Part shown: one piece after another, positions 1 through 6,404 of the stretch
How the letters are laid out: each line of letters starts with the position of its first letter
Position numbering within the stretch: position 1 is the first letter of the stretch
Source: Candidatus Avelusimicrobium fimicolum
Lineage (GTDB): Bacteria; Elusimicrobiota; Elusimicrobia; Elusimicrobiales; Elusimicrobiaceae
Assembly (NCBI GenBank): GCA_900541355.1
Contig: UQJU01000056.1
Location: 1 to 9,432 of the forward strand
Direction of reading: 5' to 3'
DNA: 9,432 nucleotides
Notes under the pieces: model-generated
What the model saw: only the letters and a program-made list of their open reading frames with translations
Databases searched by the model: none
What the model was told of the DNA's origin: nothing
Program-made: the position numbers and the translations under genes

Positions 1-468
1 GTCCTGCGTCTGGCCGAACATGCACACGCCCAGCTTTTGGATTTGGCGGTAAATGAGTTTGACAGGTACGCGCACTTCAAAATTTTTCATAGATTCCAGC
101 TTGTCAAGCGTGCCGCCCGTATGCCCCAGCCCGCGGCCGGACATCATCGGCACCGCTACGCCCGCGCAGGCCACCAGGGGGGCCAACGCCATGGAAATAC
201 CGTCGCCCACGCCGCCGGTGGAATGTTTATCTACTTTGGGAAGTTTGGTGGAAGAAAAATCAAGCCGTCCGCCTGAGTGGGCCATCGCCTTGGTGAAAAG
301 AGCGGTTTCTTTGTCTGAAAGGGGATTTAAAAAGCAGGCCATTAAAAAGGCGGAAAGTTGGTAATCGGGCACGGTTCCTTTTGCCGCGCCTTGTGCAACA
401 AAGTTAAATTCCTCTTGGGTTAGGGGTTTGCCTCCGCGTTTTTTGATAATTACATCAATCATTCTCAT
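1..468 (-). CDS. deoA: Thymidine / pyrimidine-nucleoside phosphorylase, N-terminal 156 residues (cut by window edge)
   Basis: This enzyme splits thymidine or uridine with phosphate into free base and (deoxy)ribose-1-phosphate in cytoplasmic pyrimidine salvage. The minus-strand frame is open from the ATG at 468-466 to the window start, giving 156 residues of a family usually about 430-440 long. The start MRMIDVIIKK and the PDYQ segment near residue 34 match the Bacillus Pdp type. The family signatures KHSTGGVGD (81-89) and SGRGLGHTGGTLDKLE (110-125) cover phosphate and nucleoside binding. An ungapped alignment from memory to B. subtilis Pdp puts Met at position 108, where Pdp has Lys; thymidine-specific enzymes such as E. 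coli DeoA have Met there, so I lean to thymidine phosphorylase. GGAGG at 480-476 sits 7 bases before the ATG and fixes the start. The gene is alone on its strand here, downstream of a terminated gene. Confidence 0.94.
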   Translation of the reverse strand, partial: MRMIDVIIKKRGGKPLTQEEFNFVAQGAAKGTVPDYQLSAFLMACFLNPLSDKETALFTKAMAHSGGRLDFSSTKLPKVDKHSTGGVGDGISMALAPLVACAGVAVPMMSGRGLGHTGGTLDKLESMKNFEVRVPVKLIYRQIQKLGVCMFGQTQD

Positions 469-510
469 GGTGCTGCCTCCTTGTATTTAAATGCTACCGT
501 CTGGAATTTC

Positions 511-539
511 AGCATAGCATTTTATTTATTGAAAGAAAA
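511..539 (-). promoter_or_regulatory. Candidate extended -10 promoter of the phosphorylase gene
   Basis: Read on the minus strand, 519-511 gives TGC TATGCT, an extended -10 with 4/6 match to TATAAT. The -35 position with a 17-base spacer (539-534) is only TTTTCT, so the promoter would depend on the extended -10. The element lies in a 128-base AT-rich gap between the terminator of the upstream gene and the strong ribosome binding site at 480-476. It also overlaps a 6-bp inverted repeat (ATGCTA 491-496, TAGCAT 515-520). Confidence 0.35.
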
Positions 540-556
540 GGTTTTTTTGTATAGAT

Positions 557-590
557 AAAAAAATCTCGGCACAGAAAACTCTTGCCGGGA
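557..590 (-). terminator. Intrinsic terminator of the 596-2017 gene
   Basis: On the minus strand an 8-base arm TCCCGGCA (590-583) pairs with TGCCGAGA (571-564) with one mismatch and an 11-base loop. It is followed by a run of seven T (563-557). It starts five bases after the TAA stop at 598-596. It separates the unknown exported-protein gene from the phosphorylase gene, so the two are probably not one operon. Confidence 0.82.
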
Positions 591-595
591 AAGCA

Positions 596-2017
596 TTATT
601 TGAGTAATTCTATTTCCGCTTCCAACTCGCCTAATCGGTCCAAAACTTGGGTTTTAATGCGGTTTAAGCGTTCCAGTTGCGCGGCAAAGGAAGCCTGCGT
701 GGCGGCTTGCCAAAGTTGGTGTTCCGTGTCGGCAGGAGAGATCTTTTTTTCGGCTTGTTTTAATAAGTATGGTGCCCGCAAGTCCAAAAAGTCCTCGCGT
801 GTCATCAGTTTGCCAAGCAACTTTTCCAGCCGTTCGTGCTGGGTTTCCAATACCGTTAAACGGTTTTTCTTTAATTGGTCCGCAATAAGGGAAAAAGGTA
901 TTTTGTACGTCATTGTTCCGTTGGGCCATAAAGCGTCTTTTTCGGCGCGGGTGGCTTGGACGGTTTGGGCTATTTTCTTTACTCCGGCCCAATCTTGCGG
1001 GTGCTCTAACAAATACAACGCAGCAGACGGTTCCAAGTAGGTTACGGCTCCTAAAATGAGGTTGGCGCGGTCTGTGGGGAAAAAGGCCGATACTTCCGAA
1101 AAGTGTTCAAAATCCTCTCCCGTCCAAAAGCCTTTTTGTTGTAACTTTTTGACGAGGGCAATTTGTACGCGCTCTGCGTAATCCAACGCGGCATTGTCGG
1201 TTTGGAAGGGGGTTCCCTCGGGGTCTAAAAGAAGTTGCGGAATTTCCCGGAAAGCGCCCATATATTCTTGGACGAAGGAAAACGACAACCCCTGCGAAGC
1301 GTTGGCAACCGTCATCATCATTTCCGTCTTGGTGGCGGGTAAAATATCCGGGTCGTACAAAATGGCATCTAAGAGTTGGGGGAGTGTGTTGGCCTTGGTA
1401 TCCACAATGCGCTCAATTACATCTCGTCCGTTTAAGGCCGCTTCCGTCAGTCCGGCGTGGTCCGGTTCCTGCATTGGGATTACCCATACCTCATCTAATC
1501 CCGGGGTGCCCCAATGCAGTTCCGGCGTTTCACTGTCCAAAATGTCGTATTGGTCCGAGGCGTTTTTTGCCCGTGCCAAAGCGGCCGTTCGCCGGTCCCA
1601 TTTTATACGGCTTGCCGGGGTGGGGGAAGATGTCTTTTGGTCCAAAAGTTGTCCGAGGGCTTTCCGTTCTTGCTCTAAGGTCTGTACTGTTTGTTGTAAA
1701 AAGCGGGTCCGCTCTACGCTAGTGGCGTTTGCGGCGGGAACTTGCGGCAAAGGGAGCCCTAAGTTTTTTAAATGGTTGCGCGATGCGTTAAATTCCGGCG
1801 TAAACGCCCAACCCGGATTTTTGATTAAGGCCTTGCGCGTTTGGTCTATGGCATAGAGGTTGGAGGATAATAAATGAAATTCTGATTCCGATAAAATCTT
1901 GGCCGGTTGGACGAATTTAGCGGCGGTAAAAGATTTTAAAACAGCCTTTTGGGCTTGCAGGGGAGTAACTCCCATAATACAGACGGTAAGTAACAAAATA
2001 AAAAAACGTAAGTTCAT
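596..2017 (-). CDS. Exported protein of unknown function, 473 aa
   Basis: I do not recognise the family. Residues 1-22 are a signal peptide: MNLR, a hydrophobic core (5-17), then a probable signal peptidase I site after PLQA. The only cysteine is C13 inside the signal core and does not form a good lipobox, so a periplasmic or secreted soluble protein is more likely than a lipoprotein. No other membrane segment is visible. The mature part is rich in A, L, Q, E and K and looks mostly helical. A heptad-like stretch at about 100-125 and another at about 378-473, ending in a strongly charged helix, suggest coiled coils at both flanks of a central domain (about 155-340). I see no catalytic motif. 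AGGAGA at 2028-2023 supports the ATG at 2017. The gene is monocistronic with its own terminator and divergent from the LtaS-like operon. Codon use matches the neighbours. Confidence 0.85.
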   Translation of the reverse strand: MNLRFFILLLTVCIMGVTPLQAQKAVLKSFTAAKFVQPAKILSESEFHLLSSNLYAIDQTRKALIKNPGWAFTPEFNASRNHLKNLGLPLPQVPAANATSVERTRFLQQTVQTLEQERKALGQLLDQKTSSPTPASRIKWDRRTAALARAKNASDQYDILDSETPELHWGTPGLDEVWVIPMQEPDHAGLTEAALNGRDVIERIVDTKANTLPQLLDAILYDPDILPATKTEMMMTVANASQGLSFSFVQEYMGAFREIPQLLLDPEGTPFQTDNAALDYAERVQIALVKKLQQKGFWTGEDFEHFSEVSAFFPTDRANLILGAVTYLEPSAALYLLEHPQDWAGVKKIAQTVQATRAEKDALWPNGTMTYKIPFSLIADQLKKNRLTVLETQHERLEKLLGKLMTREDFLDLRAPYLLKQAEKKISPADTEHQLWQAATQASFAAQLERLNRIKTQVLDRLGELEAEIELLK

Positions 2018-2045
2018 TGTATTCTCCTATGTAATAAGAATAAAA

Positions 2046-2073
2046 AATATCGGCTGGGGGAACAAGAGTCCAA
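2046..2073 (-). promoter_or_regulatory. Weak candidate promoter of the unknown exported-protein gene
   Basis: On the minus strand TTGGAC (2073-2068) and GATATT (2051-2046) are spaced by 16 bases. Each matches the housekeeping consensus only in part (3/6 and 4/6). The spacing to the start at 2017 is reasonable, but other AT-rich hexamers nearby, for example TATTCT, are equally possible. The -35 falls inside the dyad at 2070-2101. Confidence 0.25.
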
Positions 2074-2101
2074 AGACCTATTTTGTAGGCGGGTCCTTTG
2101 G
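2070..2101. repeat. Imperfect inverted repeat in the divergent intergenic region
   Basis: CCAAAG (2070-2075) is mirrored by CTTTGG (2096-2101), and inside it CCTA (2077-2080) is mirrored by TAGG (2086-2089) around a TTTTG loop. Immediately downstream, GGCCC and GGGCC (within 2100-2119) form a second short dyad. The elements lie between the divergent genes starting at 2017 and 2177, so they could be an operator or a leader hairpin on the minus transcript. No T-run follows in either direction, so it is not an intrinsic terminator. Confidence 0.4.
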
Positions 2102-2138
2102 CCCCTTGTTTCTGGGCCCTCCGCACGCGAAGCAGATT

Positions 2139-2147
2139 TGATATCAT
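2139..2147 (+). promoter_or_regulatory. Candidate extended -10 promoter of the LtaS-like/lemA/htpX operon
   Basis: TG A TATCAT (2139-2147) is an extended -10 with 5/6 match to TATAAT, and no good -35 stands 17 bases upstream. Overlapping alternatives are TATATA (2147-2152) and TATAAG (2151-2156). Transcription would start near 2154, leaving a leader of about 23 bases before the ATG at 2177 that contains the GGAGG ribosome binding site (2168-2172). Confidence 0.42.
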
Positions 2148-2176
2148 ATATATAAGCAGTCTATTTTGGAGGAATT

Positions 2177-4201
2177 ATGAAGAAACTCGCCGTACCGGGG
2201 TGGATTAAGTCTTACGCTTGGTTCATCTTGGCTAACTGGGTGGTGTTTACCCTTTTCCGCGGAATCTTTTTATTTGTGTTTCACGCGGCACTTGTACCGC
2301 AGTCTTACCACGAATTGTGGGAGACTTTTTATATCGGTGCGAAATTTGATGCCCGCCTCGCTTGTGCGTTGGCAATCCCCTTGGGCTTATATTTTACCGT
2401 TTGTGCTTTTTGGCACGGGGCGCGTGTTATCCGCAAGGGTATTTCCGCTGTGTATGCGTTGCTGGAAGCCGCGGTGCTGCTTATTTACTTTGCCGATTTT
2501 GCACACTATGCTTATATTGCAATGCGCATTAACTACTCCATTTTTAAATATTCCGAAAATGCCCTCATATCCTTGCAAATGGCTTGGGAAACATATCCCT
2601 TGGTGTGGGCTGTTATCGGGCTGTTGGTCTGGGGCGTGTTGGGTTTTTGGTTTGTAAACCGCTTGCAAAAAAAAGCATTTTCCCAAACGGATAGTTACCG
2701 TTGGAAAGGTAACCTGGGTTGGTTTTTTGCCGGTCTGTTGGTTACGGGCGGGCTGATGTTTGGCCAGTTGAGCCAATATCCGCTCCGTTGGAGTAATGCG
2801 TATCACTCTACCAACAATTTTATTTGCAACTTAACATTAAACCCGGTACTTAATATTTTTGATACGGCCCGCTTTGTAAAGGCGGATAGTTTTGATAAAG
2901 CCAAAACGCAGCAATATTACGATACCGTAGCCTCTTATTTGGGCGTACAGCACCCCGATAAAGAAACTCTTAATTTTGAACGTACCGTGGCGGCAAAACC
3001 CAAAGCGGAGCAGCACGATTACAATGTGGTAGTTATCTTTATGGAATCGTTGGCTTGGAATAAAATTTCTATGACCAATCCGGATATTGACCCCACGCCG
3101 TTTATTAAAAGTTTGGCGGATAAGTCCATTTTGTTTACGCATTTTTATTCGCCCACATCCGCTACGGCACGCGCTGTATTCGCCACAGTTACGAGTATTC
3201 CGGACGTAACGTCTTTTAAAACCAGTTCCCGCAATCCCTTGATTGTGGACCAACACGTCGTGGTAAATGCCTTGCGCGACTACGAAAAATATTATTTCAT
3301 CGGTGGCAGTGCCAGTTGGGGTAATATACGCGGTATTTTGGAACATAATCTGGGCGGTGTGCATATGTACGAAGAAGGCAATTTTGAACACGAACACCGC
3401 AACGACGTGTGGGGTATTTCGGACCTGGACCTTTTCCGTGAAGCCAACCGCGTTTTGAACAAGGAACAGGAAGAAAACAACGGCAAGCCGTTCTTTGCGT
3501 TTATCCAAACTTCCGGCTATCACCGCCCTTATACTATCCCGGCGGATAATGCGGGTTTTGAACTGAAAGATATCGGCGAAGATTTGGCCCATAAACGCAG
3601 TTTTGTGAGCGTGGCCGAATACAATTCCCTGCGCTTTTCCGACCACGCTTTGCGCGAGTTCTTTAAATTGGCGGAAAAATCGGATTATTATAAAAATACG
3701 ATTTTCCTGATTTTCGGCGACCACGGTTTGGCGGCTCCCCAGTCCGAAAATATGCCGCGCGGTTATGTGGACTTAAACCTGATTAACCACCAAATTCCGC
3801 TGATTATTGCCGGCGGGCCGATTAAAAAACCGCAGGTAATTAACAAAACTGCCAGCCAGGTGGATATTTTGCCTACGGTAATGGGTATTTTAGGCCGTCC
3901 GTACTTTACGCGGGCTATCGGCCGGGACGTGCTGACGGACCCCGCTCCCGAACCGGGTGCGCTTATCTACGGTTGGGCTGTTTCGCCCGCTACCATCGGC
4001 TTTGTGCAGGGGGATTATTACTACCACAGCCAAGGCGAAAAGGAAGGCCTTTACAAGTATGCCGCAGATAATTATAATGAGGATATCTCTAAAAAAGAGC
4101 CGCAGCGTTTTGAGCATATGAAGGCGCTTGCCAAGGGACTGTATGAAACGTCCCGCTACCAGTTCTATCACAACCAAAAACGTGATGAACGTGATGATTA
4201 A
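2177..4201 (+). CDS. LTA synthase / MdoB-family membrane phosphoglycerol (or phosphoethanolamine) transferase, alkaline phosphatase superfamily
   Basis: This is a 674-residue inner-membrane enzyme with an external sulfatase-fold catalytic domain. Hydrophobic segments at about 13-38, 58-78, 91-113, 140-160 and 181-198 give the five-helix N-terminal part typical of LtaS. A linker (about 200-280) leads to the catalytic domain (about 283-610). Visible counterparts of the LtaS active site are E290 (VVVIFMES), T330 as probable nucleophile (SPTSATARA), H449 (TSGYHRPY) and D515-H516 (FGDHG). The family moves phosphoglycerol or phosphoethanolamine headgroups from lipids onto envelope glycans or lipids; the acceptor cannot be read from sequence. 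In an organism with an outer membrane, an MdoB-like or lipid-modifying role is more likely than lipoteichoic acid synthesis. GGAGG at 2168-2172 fixes the start. The TAA overlaps the next gene's ribosome binding site, so the genes are co-transcribed. The hydrophilic tail after about 640 is rich in charged residues. Confidence 0.93.
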   Translation: MKKLAVPGWIKSYAWFILANWVVFTLFRGIFLFVFHAALVPQSYHELWETFYIGAKFDARLACALAIPLGLYFTVCAFWHGARVIRKGISAVYALLEAAVLLIYFADFAHYAYIAMRINYSIFKYSENALISLQMAWETYPLVWAVIGLLVWGVLGFWFVNRLQKKAFSQTDSYRWKGNLGWFFAGLLVTGGLMFGQLSQYPLRWSNAYHSTNNFICNLTLNPVLNIFDTARFVKADSFDKAKTQQYYDTVASYLGVQHPDKETLNFERTVAAKPKAEQHDYNVVVIFMESLAWNKISMTNPDIDPTPFIKSLADKSILFTHFYSPTSATARAVFATVTSIPDVTSFKTSSRNPLIVDQHVVVNALRDYEKYYFIGGSASWGNIRGILEHNLGGVHMYEEGNFEHEHRNDVWGISDLDLFREANRVLNKEQEENNGKPFFAFIQTSGYHRPYTIPADNAGFELKDIGEDLAHKRSFVSVAEYNSLRFSDHALREFFKLAEKSDYYKNTIFLIFGDHGLAAPQSENMPRGYVDLNLINHQIPLIIAGGPIKKPQVINKTASQVDILPTVMGILGRPYFTRAIGRDVLTDPAPEPGALIYGWAVSPATIGFVQGDYYYHSQGEKEGLYKYAADNYNEDISKKEPQRFEHMKALAKGLYETSRYQFYHNQKRDERDD

Positions 4202-4210
4202 GGAGAAACG

Positions 4211-4774
4211 ATGAACGGACTTTGGATTATTGTTATTTTGGCGGTGGTATTTGTGATTTATGCCGTCAGCATATATAACGGGTTTGTGCTTTTAAAGAAC
4301 CGCGCTACCGAGGCGTGGAGTGATATTGAAGTGCAAATGAAACGCCGCTATGATTTAATCCCTAATTTGGTGGAAACCGTAAAGGGATATGCCCAGCACG
4401 AAAGCGCCACCTTGGAAAAAGTTATTCAGGCGCGCAATATGGCTATGTCGGCGCAGGGGAATATGAAGGAAATTTCCCAAAGCGAAAATATGCTTACCGG
4501 GGCATTAAAATCTATTTTTGCCCTGTCCGAAAATTACCCGGATTTAAAGGCCAATGCCAACTTTATGGAGTTGCAACGCGAGCTGCGCGATACCGAGGAC
4601 AAAATTCAGGCCGCCCGCCGCTTTTACAATGGTAATGTGCTGGCTCTTAATACCAAAATTGAAATGTTCCCCAGCAACATTGTGGCTTCTATGTTCCACT
4701 TTGAAAAACGGGAATTTTTTGAATTGGCGGAAGGTGAAAACGCTGCCCGCCAACCTGTAAAAGTGCAGTTCTAA
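4211..4774 (+). CDS. lemA: LemA family protein (canonical copy)
   Basis: LemA proteins are small single-pass membrane proteins with a four-helix-type helical body on one side of the membrane. They are widespread and often sit next to M48 proteases, but their biochemical role is not settled. This 187-residue copy has the full family pattern: a membrane helix at about 4-22, the RRYDLIPNLVETVKGY block at 45-60, the YPDLKANANF block at 109-118, the LQREL...ARRFYN stretch at 121-140, N147, and the C-terminal FPSNIVASMF...REFFE at 153-171. AGGAG (4201-4205) overlaps the upstream stop and precedes the ATG by 5 bases. The next gene starts 12 bases after the stop. Gene order LtaS-like, lemA, htpX implies joint expression, and I infer that LemA works as a membrane scaffold or partner for one or both enzymes. 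Confidence 0.97.
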   Translation: MNGLWIIVILAVVFVIYAVSIYNGFVLLKNRATEAWSDIEVQMKRRYDLIPNLVETVKGYAQHESATLEKVIQARNMAMSAQGNMKEISQSENMLTGALKSIFALSENYPDLKANANFMELQRELRDTEDKIQAARRFYNGNVLALNTKIEMFPSNIVASMFHFEKREFFELAEGENAARQPVKVQF

Positions 4775-4786
4775 CGGGAGCCGTAA

Positions 4787-5776
4787 ATGGCTACCACCTA
4801 TGACTTTATAAAACAAAACAAGCGGCGCACCGTGCTGCTTGTTTTGTTATTTCCTATCTTGTTTGCGCTCTTAACGTGGGGCGTGTTTGCGCTTATCTTT
4901 TTTGTGATAGGGGGTGACCCGTACGCCACGGTAAGCGAATTTCAAGCCACCGACCAAATGGCAGAACTTAACAAACTGATGATGTTTGTTTTGCCCATTT
5001 GCTGGGGGCTTGCAATGGTGTGGATGGCCATTTCTTACTTTACGGGCGACCATATTATTTTAAATAGCGTAAATGCTATCCCGGTAACGGCCTACGACCA
5101 GCCTGAAATCTACCGTTTGGTGGAAAACCTGTGCATTACGCGCGGCCTGCCACCTCCTAAAATCTATATTTTAAATGACAACGCGCTAAACGCCTTTGCC
5201 ACCGGGCGGGACCCGGAGCACGCCTCTTTGGCGCTTACCAAGGGCATTGTAAAAAAACTGGACCGGGCGGAATTGGAGGGCGTTATTGCGCACGAACTGG
5301 CCCATATAGAAAACCGCGATATCCGCCTGATGTTAATTACCGTGGCGGGCATTTCGTTCTTTACGCTGGCGGGCGAAATTTGTTTTAGGATGGGGTTAAG
5401 CCGCGGGCGCAGCCGGGAGAGCGGCAAGGCGAATTTGCTGTTTTTTGTGTTGGGCGTTATTTGCCTGATTTACGGCTATATTATTGCGCCGCTGCTGCGT
5501 TTGGCTGTTTCCCGCGCGCGCGAATACCAGGCGGATGCCACGGCGGCCTTAACTACGCGTAACCCGCGTGCTTTGGCCAGTGCGCTTAAAAAAATATCCG
5601 CTTGCCCGTATGTAGAGGACATCCAAGAACACTCCTCTATGGCGGCTATGTGCATTGAAAGCCCCGTAGGACCTTTGGGAATGGGGCTGTTTGGCTCGCT
5701 GTCGGGCCTGATGGCTACACACCCGCCCATTGAAAAGCGTATTCAGGTGCTTTTGGAAATGGACAGAGGTATTTAA
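4787..5776 (+). CDS. htpX: HtpX-like M48 family membrane metalloprotease
   Basis: This 329-residue zinc endopeptidase is anchored in the cytoplasmic membrane and by family resemblance degrades misfolded or unneeded membrane proteins. Two N-terminal membrane helices (about 15-41 and 66-86) precede the protease domain. HELAH at 169-173 supplies two zinc histidines and the catalytic Glu170. E246 in SRAREYQAD is the expected third zinc ligand. Two more hydrophobic segments (about 182-200 and 216-240) lie between these motifs, as in HtpX. The conserved NAFATG (135-140) and THPP (311-314) are present. Length is slightly above E. coli HtpX (293). The ribosome binding site GGGAG (4776-4780) is in the 12-base gap after lemA. 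It is the last gene of the operon and is followed by a strong terminator. The LemA-M48 pairing is a recurrent gene neighbourhood. Confidence 0.95.
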   Translation: MATTYDFIKQNKRRTVLLVLLFPILFALLTWGVFALIFFVIGGDPYATVSEFQATDQMAELNKLMMFVLPICWGLAMVWMAISYFTGDHIILNSVNAIPVTAYDQPEIYRLVENLCITRGLPPPKIYILNDNALNAFATGRDPEHASLALTKGIVKKLDRAELEGVIAHELAHIENRDIRLMLITVAGISFFTLAGEICFRMGLSRGRSRESGKANLLFFVLGVICLIYGYIIAPLLRLAVSRAREYQADATAALTTRNPRALASALKKISACPYVEDIQEHSSMAAMCIESPVGPLGMGLFGSLSGLMATHPPIEKRIQVLLEMDRGI

Positions 5777-5787
5777 TTTATCCACAA

Positions 5788-5812
5788 AAAAGGCCCCTAA
5801 AAGGGGCCTTTT
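5788..5812. terminator. Bidirectional intrinsic terminator between htpX and the second lemA
   Basis: AAAAGGCCCC (5788-5797) and GGGGCCTTTT (5803-5812) form a perfect 10-bp stem with a five-base loop. TTTT closes the plus strand side, and on the minus strand a run of six T (5790-5785) follows the GC stem. It therefore ends both the plus operon (stop 5774-5776) and the convergent lemA-like gene. The TAG stop of the latter (5815-5813) directly abuts the stem with no spare base. Confidence 0.93.
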
Positions 5813-6352
5813 CTATTCCATTACTTTTTCCAAACTGGGGTCAAAGTCAAAATATTCGTAAGGTTCAAATTCAAACATTTTGGCAACGAAATTGAGCGGT
5901 ATAATTGCGGCTATTGTATTAAAATCGCGTGCCGCGCTGTTGTATTTTTTCTTGGCGCTTTGCACTTTCCCTTCGGCATAAATAATGCTTTTCTGCAATT
6001 TTAAAAAATGTTCATCCGTTTTCAATTCGGGGTGTTTCATTGCGGCTGTAAAAACCTTTTTAAATTTTTGCGTGATTTCGTTTTCTTTGGCTACGCGCTC
6101 TTGCAGGGTTTGCGCGGTGCGGCAGGCTTCTTTCATGTGGGAAAGTTCATAAATAAACTCGCGGTCCAATTCGCTAAACGAGGCGGCGGATAGCGCCAGC
6201 ACAGGGATTAATTCTGCGCGGTTCTTCATATTATTGTCCAATTTTTGCCAAGCATTTTGGGCGGCCTTGTTAAGCGACACAAATTTCAAATATGCCAAGC
6301 CAAACAGCACTACTCCCATACACATTGCTCCGAATAAAAACCAAATCAACAT
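5813..6352 (-). CDS. Divergent LemA family paralogue
   Basis: This 179-residue protein has one N-terminal membrane helix (about 3-23) and aligns along its whole length with the LemA at 4211-4774. AWQKLDNNMKNRAELIPVLA (34-53) matches the AWSDIEVQMKRRYDLIPNLV block. HPELKTDEHFLKLQ (107-120) matches the YPDLKANANF block. AEGKVQSAKKKYN (126-138) matches the TEDKIQAARRFYN block, and NFVAKMFEFEPYEYF (154-168) the C-terminal block. Canonical residues are replaced (RRY to NRA, ARRFYN to AKKKYN), and its middle is richer in Lys and Glu, so it has diverged and is not a recent duplicate. GGGAGG (6366-6361) stands 8 bases before the ATG. It converges on htpX and shares its terminator, but has its own promoter, so expression can differ from the operon. 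I infer a related subunit or competitor of the first LemA. Confidence 0.9.
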   Translation of the reverse strand: MLIWFLFGAMCMGVVLFGLAYLKFVSLNKAAQNAWQKLDNNMKNRAELIPVLALSAASFSELDREFIYELSHMKEACRTAQTLQERVAKENEITQKFKKVFTAAMKHPELKTDEHFLKLQKSIIYAEGKVQSAKKKYNSAARDFNTIAAIIPLNFVAKMFEFEPYEYFDFDPSLEKVME

Positions 6353-6367
6353 ATATAAAACCTCCCA

Positions 6368-6396
6368 TTGACGAACTGCCGGTTTATAATTACAAT
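6368..6396 (+). promoter_or_regulatory. Promoter of the sodium:solute symporter gene
   Basis: TTGACG (6368-6373) and TACAAT (6391-6396) each match the housekeeping consensus at 5/6 and are spaced by the ideal 17 bases. Transcription would start near 6403, giving an untranslated leader of about 135 bases. A perfect TATAAT at 6385-6390 lies in the spacer, but only 11 bases after the -35. The -35 begins one base after the Shine-Dalgarno of the divergent lemA-like gene, so the promoter is embedded in that gene's leader. Confidence 0.65.
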
Positions 6397-6404
6397 TAAA
6401 GTAT

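Noticed and set aside
1194..1856. A 220-codon open frame on the plus strand
   Set aside because: It is antisense to the exported-protein gene, with low-complexity Ser/Arg/Cys-rich composition typical of an antisense shadow and no translation signals.
596..2017. Lipoprotein signal for the exported unknown protein
   Set aside because: C13 lies in the middle of the hydrophobic core, and the preceding residues LTV do not form a normal lipobox; an A22 cleavage site fits better.
2837..3724. A 295-codon open frame on the minus strand
   Set aside because: It lies wholly inside the catalytic domain of the LtaS-like gene, has no family resemblance and no ribosome binding site; it is a shadow of the coding strand.
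6385..6390. The perfect TATAAT as -10 of the symporter promoter
   Set aside because: It is only 11 bases after TTGACG and has no other -35 at a workable distance; TACAAT at 6391-6396 fits the 17-base spacing.
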